Assembly (NCBI GenBank): GCA_900541895.1
Contig: UWSI01000016.1
Coordinates: 1 to 40,093, forward strand
Source of the DNA: an uncultured Actinomyces sp.
Lineage (GTDB): Bacteria; Actinomycetota; Actinomycetes; Actinomycetales; Actinomycetaceae
DNA length: 40,093 bases
Direction: 5' to 3'
Both the position numbers and the translations under genes were made by a program. The notes under the pieces were generated by a model that searched no databases, had not been told where the DNA came from, and saw only the letters and a list, made by a program, of their open reading frames with translations. Shown here in pieces: positions 32,261 to 40,093 of this stretch. Numbering within the stretch: the first letter of the stretch is position 1; each line of letters starts with the position of its first letter.

Positions 32261-32503
32261 ATGGCGAAGCCTCAACTTCGCAATAAGCCCATTAAGAAGA
32301 AGGCCAACCCGCTGAAGTCGGCCAAGATCGAATCGATCGACTACAAGGACACCGCTCTGCTGCGTAAGTTCATCTCGGACCGTGGCAAGATCCGCGCTCG
32401 CCGCGTCACCGGTGTCTCCGTCCAGGAGCAGCGTCGCATTGCTCGCGCCATCAAGAATGCGCGAGAGATGGCTCTGCTGCCCTACACCTCTACCGGCCGC
32501 TGA
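32261..32503 (+). CDS. rpsR: 30S ribosomal protein bS18
   Basis: An 80-residue basic protein with IDYKDTALLRKFISDRGKI and the conserved RRVTGVSVQEQRRIARAIK, then REMALLPYTSTGR. It binds 16S rRNA together with bS6. No Cys pair is present, so it is the zinc-free form. AAGGAG lies seven bases before the ATG. Confidence 0.97.
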   Translation: MAKPQLRNKPIKKKANPLKSAKIESIDYKDTALLRKFISDRGKIRARRVTGVSVQEQRRIARAIKNAREMALLPYTSTGR

Positions 32504-32524
32504 TTCGAAGGGAAGGACTGAAAA

Positions 32525-32983
32525 ATGGCAACTACCAAGCTCATCCTCACCCACGATGTGGAACGTCTCGGTTCCGCAGGCGATGTCGTCGAGGTCAAGT
32601 CTGGATACGCCCGTAACTACCTGGTTCCCCGTGGCTTCGCCACCAAGTGGACCAAGGGTGCACAGGCACAGATCGATCAGATGGCAGCAGCTCGCCGCCG
32701 TCGTGAGATCGCTTCCGTCGACGATGCACGCCTCGTGCGCGACGCCCTGCAGGCCGCGGTTGTGACCGTGAACAGCAAGGTCGGTGCACACGGACGCCTC
32801 TTCGGTTCCGTTTCTGCCGCTCAGATCGCTGACGCAGTGAAGGAACAGCTGAACCAGACCATCGATCGTCGTCGCGTGATCATCACCGACCCGATCAAGA
32901 CCACCGGTGACCACACCGTGACGGTCAACCTCCACGCCGATGTTCGCGCAAACCTTAAGGTTCGCGTTCTGGCCGTGAAGTGA
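32525..32983 (+). CDS. rplI: 50S ribosomal protein bL9
   Basis: A 152-residue protein with the two-domain bL9 build. The N-terminal rRNA-binding domain has KLILTHDVERLGSAGDVVEV, KSGYARNYLVPRGFA. After a central helix (AQIDQMAAARRRREIASV) comes the C-terminal domain, with VGAHGRLFGSVSAAQIADA and TVTVNLHADVRANLKVRV. AAGGA lies upstream of ATG 32525. It is the last gene of the operon and is followed at once by a strong terminator. Confidence 0.97.
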   Translation: MATTKLILTHDVERLGSAGDVVEVKSGYARNYLVPRGFATKWTKGAQAQIDQMAAARRRREIASVDDARLVRDALQAAVVTVNSKVGAHGRLFGSVSAAQIADAVKEQLNQTIDRRRVIITDPIKTTGDHTVTVNLHADVRANLKVRVLAVK

Positions 32984-33000
32984 CAGTCTGACAAGGCTTA

Positions 33001-33045
33001 TACAAAAGCCGGGGCAATCCCTTTCGGGATGCCCCGGCTTTTGTA
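33001..33045. terminator. Bidirectional intrinsic terminator
   Basis: TACAAAAGCCGGGGC (33001-33015) pairs perfectly with 33031-33045, and an inner ATCCC/GGGAT with TTTC loop extends the stem to 20 bp with one bulged A. The flanking AAAA/TTTT gives a U tract in both directions, so it ends the rplI transcript and the convergent PBP transcript. Confidence 0.9.
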
Positions 33046-33059
33046 CACCCGAATAGGCT

Positions 33060-35540
33060 TTACTCCGGACCGCCACCGCCACCGGGGCGTCCGCCACCAT
33101 TCGATGAGCCCCCGCCGTTAGAGCCGCCACCGTTGCCGCCATTTCCGCCGTTGTTTTGGGCAGAAGGAGTAACGGTTGGCTGAACCTCAGCGCCGGGAGT
33201 TTCCTGGGTCGCCTCGGGAGTCGGTGTTGGTGTTTCCTCAGTCGGAGTGGGGGTGGTCGTCGCAACCGGAGCAGGATTCACCGGAGTAGCAGTTTGACGC
33301 TTATACCAGTCGAAATGAAGCTTCGTATCGTTTGCGGTCGCCGCCTTCATGTAGCGCACCCACACGGTTACCGGCCAGTCACCGCCGTGGAATTGGCCCA
33401 GACCACCAATATTTGTCAGTGATACCGGGCTACCATTCTCATCCAGCTGGTACATGCTCACGGCAGTGACCAAGCTCGGGGTAAAACCAACGAACTGTGC
33501 GGTCTTCTGCTCTTCCGAGGTACCCGTCTTTCCGCCGCTATCCTGCTTGAGAACTGCAGCGGCCTCGGCTGTACCACCCGAAGCCGTCACGGACTGCAGC
33601 GCAGGAAGGACCGTTGACATGGTCTTCGTATCGAAAACCTGCTTCGGGTTCACGGTGGTCTGGAAGACCTTCGAACCATCAGAGTTTTGCACCTCGCGGA
33701 CGATGTGCGGGGTGGTTCGCTGGCCGCCAGAAGCGATGGTCGAATAAGCGTGAGCCAGATCGATATTGTGAGGAGCCGCGAAGCCCAGAACATTGAGCAG
33801 GGAGTCATCCAAGCCATTGGTGTCTTCGGGGATGCCCAGCTCAATAGCAACCTGCTTGGTCGTCGCGGATCCAACTTCCTGGTTGAGTCCAACGAAAACC
33901 GTGTTAATCGAATTCTTCGTTGCATTCACCAGGTTCTGTCGCCCCCAGGACACACCCGAGTCATTGCTCACCGGACGTGCCAATCCACTGAAGGTCTTCG
34001 GCGACGAACCATCATAGGTGTCGTAGATCGACCCACCCTGTTCAGCGTGAGCAATCAAGGCGAAGGGCTTAAAGGTCGAACCGGCAGCCATGATGTCCTG
34101 CGTCGCACCATTTTGCTGGCGCTTGAGGTAGTCCTTGCCGCCGTATTCGGCAACGATTTCACCGGTAGCCGGATCGAGTGACGTCAAAGCCACGTGCATG
34201 GAGTCTTCATTCCACCCACGCACCGTGTACATGTACTCGGCAGCCTCAACCGCCTGATCCTGCTTTTCCTTATCAATTGTGGAAATGATTCGGTATCCAC
34301 CGGTTGCCAGCTGATCGGCCGTGAAACCACCCTCTTGGGCGAGTTCCGTACGGATCTGCTCCATAAGATAACCGGTCGGGCCTTCCATTGTCGGTCCGCC
34401 CAAAGTATCGGGATCAATGGTCTTTGGGAATTCAGCTGCATTCGCATCGGCCTGAGAAATCCACCCGTCTTCGACCATCAGATTGATGACACGAGTCCAC
34501 CGCGAGCGCGCTTTCTCTTCATCAACTGCCGGGTCCCACGCGGAAGGAGCGGGAATGATTCCGGCAATCATTGCGGCCTCGGAAAGGGTGAGATCTTTTG
34601 CCTCGTGACCGAAGTAAGCCTGGGATGCGGCCTCAATTCCGTAGGCTCCACGCCCGAAGTAAATAGTGTTGAGGTAGTTACCGATGATCTGGTCTTTGGA
34701 CTGTTCTCGGTTGATCTTGAGGGCAAGAATTGCTTCCTTGGCCTTACCCACATAGCCGGTCGTTTCCCCAACGTAGTAGCGCTCAACATATTGCTGGGTC
34801 AGGGTCGATGCACCCTGGCGTGCCCCGCCCCTAATATTGTTGATTAGCGCGCGTCCGATACCTTTAAGATCAACACCCGAGTTCGTGTAGAAAGTCCGGT
34901 CTTCCGAGGCAACAACGGCATGCGCAACATAGTCCGGAAGAGTCGATGAATCAATGATCTTCCTATTGACCTGCGACATCCGGCCCATTTCGGTGGTGCC
35001 GTCGGCGTAGTAGACAGTCGTGGTCTGCGCGAGCGCAACCTGATCAGCCTGGGGAACCGTCAACGCGGCATAGGCAACCAAGAAGGTTCCCAGCCCCGCG
35101 ATGATCACCCCAAGGAAAGTAAAGAGGATTCCGCGGCCGATACGTGCGCCTAGGCTCCGCTTCTTCTTCCCCTTATTTGCCTTAGCGCCCTTAGCTGGGC
35201 CCTTCTTTGCGCGCGCGCGGCTTGCTGCTGCCGAGGCCTCGCGATCGCTTTGCGGGCGAGTTGGACGCTTACGCGCACTACTCGCCGACGAGGAGCTAGC
35301 GCCTTGACTACTTGTGCGTCGACCCTCGCTGCTGCTTCCTGTGCGCGCCGAGGCCCCGCCTGAGACCCGTGCAGCTGCGGAAGTCCGTTTGGGTGCGGAG
35401 GGTGTCGAGGATGCGGAAGTCTTAGGAATCGTTCCCTCTCCATCGCGACGGGCCTGCTCTGCGAGCCGACGTCGAGTGGCCTCGGCCCGCGAGGGAAGAG
35501 GTCGACGTCCGCGGTCGTCGTTTGCGTTAGAAGGTGCCAC
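33060..35540 (-). CDS. Class A penicillin-binding protein (PonA-like)
   Basis: Bifunctional peptidoglycan synthase. Residues ~1-135 are a cytoplasmic Ser/Arg/Lys-rich tail, then a membrane anchor (~138-160). The GT51 transglycosylase has ASEDRTFYTNSGVD (catalytic Glu) and QGASTLTQQYVERYY. The transpeptidase has the active-site Ser in AGSTFKPFA, the SxN motif in KNSINTVF and KTG in GGKTGTSEE. A C-terminal Thr/Pro then Gly/Asn-rich tail (~75 residues) follows. GTG 35540 has AAAGG about ten bases upstream. ATG 35561 in the same frame has no ribosome-binding site. In Mycobacterium ponA1 also lies near the rpsF operon. Confidence 0.94.
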   Translation of the reverse strand: MAPSNANDDRGRRPLPSRAEATRRRLAEQARRDGEGTIPKTSASSTPSAPKRTSAAARVSGGASARTGSSSEGRRTSSQGASSSSASSARKRPTRPQSDREASAAASRARAKKGPAKGAKANKGKKKRSLGARIGRGILFTFLGVIIAGLGTFLVAYAALTVPQADQVALAQTTTVYYADGTTEMGRMSQVNRKIIDSSTLPDYVAHAVVASEDRTFYTNSGVDLKGIGRALINNIRGGARQGASTLTQQYVERYYVGETTGYVGKAKEAILALKINREQSKDQIIGNYLNTIYFGRGAYGIEAASQAYFGHEAKDLTLSEAAMIAGIIPAPSAWDPAVDEEKARSRWTRVINLMVEDGWISQADANAAEFPKTIDPDTLGGPTMEGPTGYLMEQIRTELAQEGGFTADQLATGGYRIISTIDKEKQDQAVEAAEYMYTVRGWNEDSMHVALTSLDPATGEIVAEYGGKDYLKRQQNGATQDIMAAGSTFKPFALIAHAEQGGSIYDTYDGSSPKTFSGLARPVSNDSGVSWGRQNLVNATKNSINTVFVGLNQEVGSATTKQVAIELGIPEDTNGLDDSLLNVLGFAAPHNIDLAHAYSTIASGGQRTTPHIVREVQNSDGSKVFQTTVNPKQVFDTKTMSTVLPALQSVTASGGTAEAAAVLKQDSGGKTGTSEEQKTAQFVGFTPSLVTAVSMYQLDENGSPVSLTNIGGLGQFHGGDWPVTVWVRYMKAATANDTKLHFDWYKRQTATPVNPAPVATTTPTPTEETPTPTPEATQETPGAEVQPTVTPSAQNNGGNGGNGGGSNGGGSSNGGGRPGGGGGPE

Positions 35541-35624
35541 GAAAAACCAGCCTTTCAGCATAGGTGATCGTGACTAGCCTACGCAGAAAGCATGCATATT
35601 GCCTAAAGCAAGCTCCGGATCGGC

Positions 35625-37229
35625 TTAGTTTTCGCTGGCAGAACGACGCTTGCGCGCCTTCTTTTCGGCGGCCTTTGCTTCCCAGCGTTCCTGCTGCGCT
35701 TGATACTCCGCGGCGATCTCTCGAACTTCATCCGATGCCCACCACGCAAGGAGTGCTTCGCGCGCCGCTTCTTCGCCCAAAGGCCCCTGTTCCATTCGAA
35801 GATCCAGAAGATAATCGCGGGCCATCTTCACGGCCTTCGAAGGACGCAGACCAAGAATTTCCATGATCTGATCACCATCGAGATCGGGGCGAATAGCGTC
35901 GAGTTCTTCTTGGGCACGAAGAGCGGCAATACGCTCTTCCAGGTCGTCATAGGCAGCAGACAGATAGGCGGCCTTGCGCTTATTACGCGTTGTGCAATCA
36001 GCGCGCGTCAGGCGATGCAGGCGCTCAAGAAGCTCTCCCGCATCGGCGACGTAACGGCGGACGGCCGAATCCGTCCATTTCGCTTCCCCGTAGCCATGGA
36101 AACGCAGGTGCAGGGCAACCAGCTCTGAAACGGCATCAATCGTTGCCTTATCAAAACGCAGGGCTTTCATCCGCTTACGCGTGAGCTTCGCTCCCACTAA
36201 TTCATGGTGGTGGAATGACACCGTGCCATTGGATTCAAAGCGACGCGTGGCCGGCTTGCCTACGTCGTGCATGAGTGCCGCGAAACGCAAAATGAAATCC
36301 GGACCGGGAACAGGACCATCAGCATCCGTTTCCAAATCGATCGCTTGATCCAAAACGGTCAGCGTATGTTGGTAAACATCCTTGTGACGATGATGCTCAT
36401 CAACGGTCGACACCAGAGCAGACAGTTCCGGCAAGACGATATCTGCGACCCCGGTATGGACCATCAATTCCAAACCGCGCCTGGGCCACGGCGAAATAAC
36501 GAGTCGTTCAAGTTCCGCGCGGATACGTTCAGCTGAAACGATCTCAAGGCGTCCAGCCATTGACTCCATGGCGTTCATGACGTCTTCATCAACATCAATA
36601 CCCAGCTGGGCACTGAAGCGCGCCGCACGCATGATTCGCAGCGGATCGTCATCAAAGGACTGCAGCGCACTGACGGGGGTGCGTAGACGCCCCGAAGCTA
36701 AATCGCCAAGGCCATCGTGGGGATCAACCAGAGCCATCTGAGGCAATCGCATGGCCATCGCATTGACGGTGAAATCACGCCGCGTTAGATCGCCTTCCAA
36801 GGTGTCGCCATACTCGACCTCAGGCTTGCGCGAACCGACCTCATACGAATCCGTGCGGTAGGTCGTGACTTCAACGACCAGCTTTCCGCGGCGACCACCA
36901 ATGGTCCCGAACTCGCGGCCAATATCCCAGGTTGCATTCCCCCACTGCGCCAATAGCTTTTCAGTTTTCTCTGGACGCGCAGAAGTTGTGCAATCAAAAT
37001 CGTGGGGAGTGAGTCCCAAGAAGGCATCGCGAACCGGTCCACCGACCAGGCTGATTTCCTCTCCAGCTTCGGCAAAAATTTCACCGAGCTCGAGGATTTC
37101 CTTGGGAAGGTGGGAAAAAGCCTGCTGTGCCTGAGCCATTAATAGACCCAGATCGCCCTCGCCTAGACCGCTGGGAAGGGGGGCGTGAGAGCGGGATTGA
37201 CCCATCGTTCGCGAAAGTTGTGTACTCAT
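35625..37229 (-). CDS. cca: CCA tRNA nucleotidyltransferase with HD domain
   Basis: Adds or repairs the 3'-CCA end of tRNAs, 534 residues. Nucleotidyltransferase motifs: VGGPVRDAFLG, the metal-binding HDFDCTT (D-x-D) and GDLTRRDFTVNAMA. The RNA-binding middle includes DPLRIMRAARFSAQLG. An HD phosphohydrolase-like segment (ALMHDVGKPATRR; FHHHELVGA) follows. The C-terminus is Lys/Arg-rich. ATG 37229 has GGAGGGG just before it. The open frame extends to 37574 into the divergent NUDIX gene, but that part is not conserved-looking. Divergence from the NUDIX gene matches Rv3907c/Rv3908. Confidence 0.93.
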   Translation of the reverse strand: MSTQLSRTMGQSRSHAPLPSGLGEGDLGLLMAQAQQAFSHLPKEILELGEIFAEAGEEISLVGGPVRDAFLGLTPHDFDCTTSARPEKTEKLLAQWGNATWDIGREFGTIGGRRGKLVVEVTTYRTDSYEVGSRKPEVEYGDTLEGDLTRRDFTVNAMAMRLPQMALVDPHDGLGDLASGRLRTPVSALQSFDDDPLRIMRAARFSAQLGIDVDEDVMNAMESMAGRLEIVSAERIRAELERLVISPWPRRGLELMVHTGVADIVLPELSALVSTVDEHHRHKDVYQHTLTVLDQAIDLETDADGPVPGPDFILRFAALMHDVGKPATRRFESNGTVSFHHHELVGAKLTRKRMKALRFDKATIDAVSELVALHLRFHGYGEAKWTDSAVRRYVADAGELLERLHRLTRADCTTRNKRKAAYLSAAYDDLEERIAALRAQEELDAIRPDLDGDQIMEILGLRPSKAVKMARDYLLDLRMEQGPLGEEAAREALLAWWASDEVREIAAEYQAQQERWEAKAAEKKARKRRSASEN

Positions 37230-37414
37230 CCCCTCCAGCATGCCATGATTTCCGCATCTTTGATGCATCCGCACCACGGCCTCGTCTTCGGTTGACATGC
37301 GCCGAAGGTCGCACCAATTGACCCTCTGACACACGAAAATTGCGGTAATTCCCACTTGACCGATGGTGCAACCTGACCAAGAGCCCCAATCCCGCCTAAA
37401 GTGGAGGTATGACT

Positions 37415-37948
37415 GTGCCTTCTGAAGCCTTACGACCCGGAGTGCCCCGGCCTCCGCGTCGCAATCCTTCTTTGCGCACGGTCCAACCGACACCCCATTT
37501 CCTTCCCGTTTCTTCCGAAACCTCCGCGGGCGGCATCGTTGTCGATGTTCGCGATGGTCAGCCCTATGCGGCAATCATTGCTCGCCGTAATCGGTCGGGG
37601 AAGATCGAATGGTGCCTCCCAAAGGGACATCTTGAAGGCCGCGAGTCTCCCGAGGAAGCCGCTCTGCGCGAAGTCGCCGAAGAAACCGGAATCCACGGGC
37701 GAATTATTCGTCACCTGGCCTCAATTGACTATTGGTTCTCAGGTGCAGATCGACGGATTCACAAGGTCGTTCACCACTACTTAATGGGCTACATCTCAGG
37801 CTCCATCACCGTCGAGGGCGACCCCGATCACGAGGCCGAAGACGCCGCGTGGGTTCCCTTGCGCGACCTCACCCATGAGCTGGCCTATCCCAATGAAAGG
37901 CGCATTGTCGGTATCGCTTTGGACTTGCTCTACCGGGATGCATCATGA
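37415..37948 (+). CDS. NUDIX hydrolase (MutT4-like)
   Basis: A 177-residue hydrolase of nucleoside diphosphate derivatives. The Nudix box is complete: GHLEGRESPEEAALREVAEE followed by TGI. SAGGIVVDV opens the domain and EWCLPKGH precedes the box. GTG 37415 is preferred because GGAGG (37403-37407) is seven bases away. ATG 37409 is in the same frame but only one base from it. The position next to cca and the DUF6049 gene matches Rv3908. The stop overlaps the next start (ATGA), so the two are coupled. Confidence 0.92.
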   Translation: MPSEALRPGVPRPPRRNPSLRTVQPTPHFLPVSSETSAGGIVVDVRDGQPYAAIIARRNRSGKIEWCLPKGHLEGRESPEEAALREVAEETGIHGRIIRHLASIDYWFSGADRRIHKVVHHYLMGYISGSITVEGDPDHEAEDAAWVPLRDLTHELAYPNERRIVGIALDLLYRDAS

Positions 37949-40093
37949 TCAAGCCGCCAGCAGCTCGATACGCACTGACTCTTTTGCCTCTGAGCGCACT
38001 GCTCCTGGGGACCACCCCCGCGAGCGCTCACGCACTGCCCACGCACGCTCAGGGAACTCAGGGGACGCAGGCCTCGGCTTCTCTGCACTCCGCCTCTCCT
38101 TCTGCGCTCGCGCCCCAATCAACAACGCGACCGCAGATATTGGGGGATGCGGGTCAGGCCTCGGGAATTGACGTACGAATCAATAGGCTGGAACCACGGG
38201 TCATTACCTCGCAGCACAACGTGCAGGTATCGGGCGTCGTTCGAAACCTGTCAGATAAGCCCGTCACGAACCCATCGCTGGATGCCTACGTCCAGACCTA
38301 TTCACCCGTGACCGCACCGGAGCTTTCCTCATACCTTTCAGGCCAGAGCTGGCAGGGTCGGCGCGTTCACGCGGGAACCCTCGAGGCAACGATCGCTCCT
38401 CACACCGAGCAGACCTTCCACATCACGATCCCTTTTGAATCCCTTCCCTTCGGATCAGATTTCGAGTGGGGACCGCGTGGAATCACCATCGTTGTTGAAG
38501 GCGATGAAACTCGCGGCTCTGATCGCTCAATCCTCGTGTGGGATTCGGGTTATTCCCTTGAACCCACTCGCGCAAATGTCCTGCTCCCGTGGACCGAATC
38601 AACGCCGCAAACTCCCACCGACTCCTATTCGATCCTGTCCGCGGCATCGATGACCGGTGTTACCTTCGCGACCGATTCAGATACTTTGGTCCGCGAACTG
38701 ATGGTCCCCGAAGACCAAAGTTCAACTCGCGCTTTCCCCTCCGTCTCCTCCTCGGCCGCTTCTCCTTCGACTTCCTCTTCTTCCGAGGCCACCGCCTCCG
38801 CTTCGCCCAGTGCGTCTTCCTCGCCCACTGCGCGTTCCGAGGCCGAGATCACCGCAGATCGCAATACTCGCGCGGCCTTTCTCCAAACTTTCTTCGAGCG
38901 CACGAAAGAATTGGTTGCTCTGCCCAGCCACGACGCAGACCTTTCCTTGGCAACCACGCTCAACAATGACGCGGTCATGGACTACCTGACCTCATCGCGC
39001 GGCTCGGTTCCAACTTCCGTCAGCAAGGTCAAGGCTCTCCTACCTTCCTCGCGTTCAAATGCGTCTACTTCTCCCTCGAGCTCTGCTTCTTCTTCCTCAA
39101 GCGCAACTCCCTCAGGCGAAAGTTCGCAATCACCCAGCGTTACCCCCTCGCCGGACTCAAGTTCGGCCTCGTCAGATAACGACAACTTCGGACCGACACT
39201 GATCTCAAATGTTTCCTGGCCTGCTTCGCAAAGCTGGGGCATCCAAGCGCTCAACAGCAAATACGCCTCGACTGTGATTGCCCCTCCCGGGCAACTGGCG
39301 CCAAGCTCAGAGCAGAACTTCACCTCAATGGCCAAGGTCAAACTCTCATCTGACGGCCAGACCCACACGGGTGACTCTGCTCAGTCTGGGGACACGGTCA
39401 CTGCTCTTGCCTCAATCGACAACCTGAGTGAGCTTTTGTCGTGGGATGCGCAAAGCGTTGATGATGAGCTGGATACTCAGCAATTCCTGACGGCTTTGAC
39501 TGCGATGATCACCCGCGAGCGCCCAAACTTCTCGCGTACCTTATTTGTTCCACTTCAGCGCGGGTCCTCGCTGGATGAGAATCGCATTGAGCGTGTTCGT
39601 GCGATCCTTGATAACCGCTGGGTTAAGGGGACCAGTTTCAGTGAACTGGCGGATTCCGAGGCCACCGATATTGACCGTAACCCCGTTGAGGATGCGCATT
39701 TTTCTGACTCACTGCGCTCGCAAACGGCAGGACTGAGCGCGGCATATTCAAACGCTCTTCCCTTGGCCGATGCCACAGAGAATGTCGATGCCGCGCGTCT
39801 TCAATTGAATTCGACCGTGGCCAGCGCGCTCCAAGCGGATGCGGGTGACCAGCAAAGCCAGACGATCACTGCGAATACGCAGGCACTTGATGCATTCAGG
39901 TCCTCCGTCTCAGTTGAATCCTCGAACGCCGTCAACCTGATCAACAAGAGCGCGAATTTCCCTGTTCGCGTGCGTAATTCACTTCCCTGGCCAGTCAATG
40001 TTGAAGTGACTTTGCTTCCCAGTGACCCCCGCCTGCGTGTGACCAGCACGGGAACGGCCACGATCCCCGCGAATTCCTCCTCGAATGTGGATG
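37945..40093 (+). CDS. DUF6049-type secreted/membrane protein, partial (3' end outside)
   Basis: The frame is open from ATG 37945 to the right edge (716 codons). It has an N-terminal signal (ARYALTLLPLSALLLGTTPA, cleavage near ASAHA). After that come IDVRINRLEPRVITSQHNVQ and VSGVVRNLSDKPV, typical for the Rv3909-like family encoded between the NUDIX gene and murJ/mviN. Two Ser-rich low-complexity stretches interrupt the ectodomain (codons ~266-300 and ~375-415). The visible end, VRVRNSLPWPVNVEVTL, is the start of a late beta domain; the expected C-terminal membrane helix is beyond the edge. Its role is unknown; cell-envelope work alongside the MurJ flippase is inferred from context. Confidence 0.85.
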   Translation, partial: MIKPPAARYALTLLPLSALLLGTTPASAHALPTHAQGTQGTQASASLHSASPSALAPQSTTRPQILGDAGQASGIDVRINRLEPRVITSQHNVQVSGVVRNLSDKPVTNPSLDAYVQTYSPVTAPELSSYLSGQSWQGRRVHAGTLEATIAPHTEQTFHITIPFESLPFGSDFEWGPRGITIVVEGDETRGSDRSILVWDSGYSLEPTRANVLLPWTESTPQTPTDSYSILSAASMTGVTFATDSDTLVRELMVPEDQSSTRAFPSVSSSAASPSTSSSSEATASASPSASSSPTARSEAEITADRNTRAAFLQTFFERTKELVALPSHDADLSLATTLNNDAVMDYLTSSRGSVPTSVSKVKALLPSSRSNASTSPSSSASSSSSATPSGESSQSPSVTPSPDSSSASSDNDNFGPTLISNVSWPASQSWGIQALNSKYASTVIAPPGQLAPSSEQNFTSMAKVKLSSDGQTHTGDSAQSGDTVTALASIDNLSELLSWDAQSVDDELDTQQFLTALTAMITRERPNFSRTLFVPLQRGSSLDENRIERVRAILDNRWVKGTSFSELADSEATDIDRNPVEDAHFSDSLRSQTAGLSAAYSNALPLADATENVDAARLQLNSTVASALQADAGDQQSQTITANTQALDAFRSSVSVESSNAVNLINKSANFPVRVRNSLPWPVNVEVTLLPSDPRLRVTSTGTATIPANSSSNVD

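Noticed and set aside
37230..37574. Longer cca start
   Set aside because: The extension overlaps the divergent NUDIX gene and reads as non-conserved low-quality sequence; ATG 37229 has a ribosome-binding site.

Overview
The window looks like chromosomal DNA from a moderately high-GC member of the Actinomycetaceae (Actinomyces/Schaalia-like). The evidence is gene content and order: rpsF-ssb-rpsR-rplI with dnaB nearby, a class A PBP, and a cca / NUDIX / DUF6049 run that matches the order Rv3907c-Rv3909 beside the origin in Mycobacterium. This places the right half close to oriC. The organism name is an inference; no rRNA or tRNA gene is present.

Layout. 0.1-1.8 kb: a pentapeptide-repeat protein. 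1.9-4.4 kb: codB-codA (cytosine uptake and deamination). 4.7-16.6 kb: a carbohydrate locus, read as isomalto-oligosaccharide/dextran-fragment use. It has a cytoplasmic GH66 enzyme and a GH13 oligo-1,6-glucosidase-like enzyme divergent from a ROK repressor, and a GH31 alpha-glycosidase plus CUT1 importer (binding lipoprotein and two permeases, no ATPase) divergent from a LacI repressor. Both divergent promoter regions carry palindromic operator candidates. 16.7-22.2 kb: one leftward run of ABC ATPase, ABC-2 permease, DesK-type kinase, NarL-type regulator and pyrG, with a perfect 16-bp palindrome upstream. 22.3-26.2 kb: two GNAT acetyltransferases flank an atypical gene pair, a DUF1023 alpha/beta-hydrolase translationally coupled to a membrane-anchored protein with an internal duplication. 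26.3-29.1 kb: rarD, an LRV-like membrane protein and dnaB.

29.1-33.0 kb: a dense cluster of DnaA-box-like 9-mers between dnaB and a divergent MATE transporter, then the rpsF-ssb-rpsR-rplI operon with a recognisable promoter, a structured leader that sequesters the rpsF Shine-Dalgarno sequence, and a strong bidirectional terminator. 33.0-40.1 kb: a class A PBP, CCA tRNA nucleotidyltransferase, a NUDIX hydrolase and the first ~716 codons of a DUF6049 secreted/membrane protein that runs off the right edge.

Most notable: the DnaA-box cluster beside dnaB; the dextran-type locus with an intracellular GH66; a lectin-domain remnant in frame after the GH13 stop; a complex inverted-repeat element between the binding-protein and permease genes; the heptamer CGAGGCC, which by hand count is several-fold more frequent than base composition predicts; and the atypical DUF1023/membrane-protein pair.
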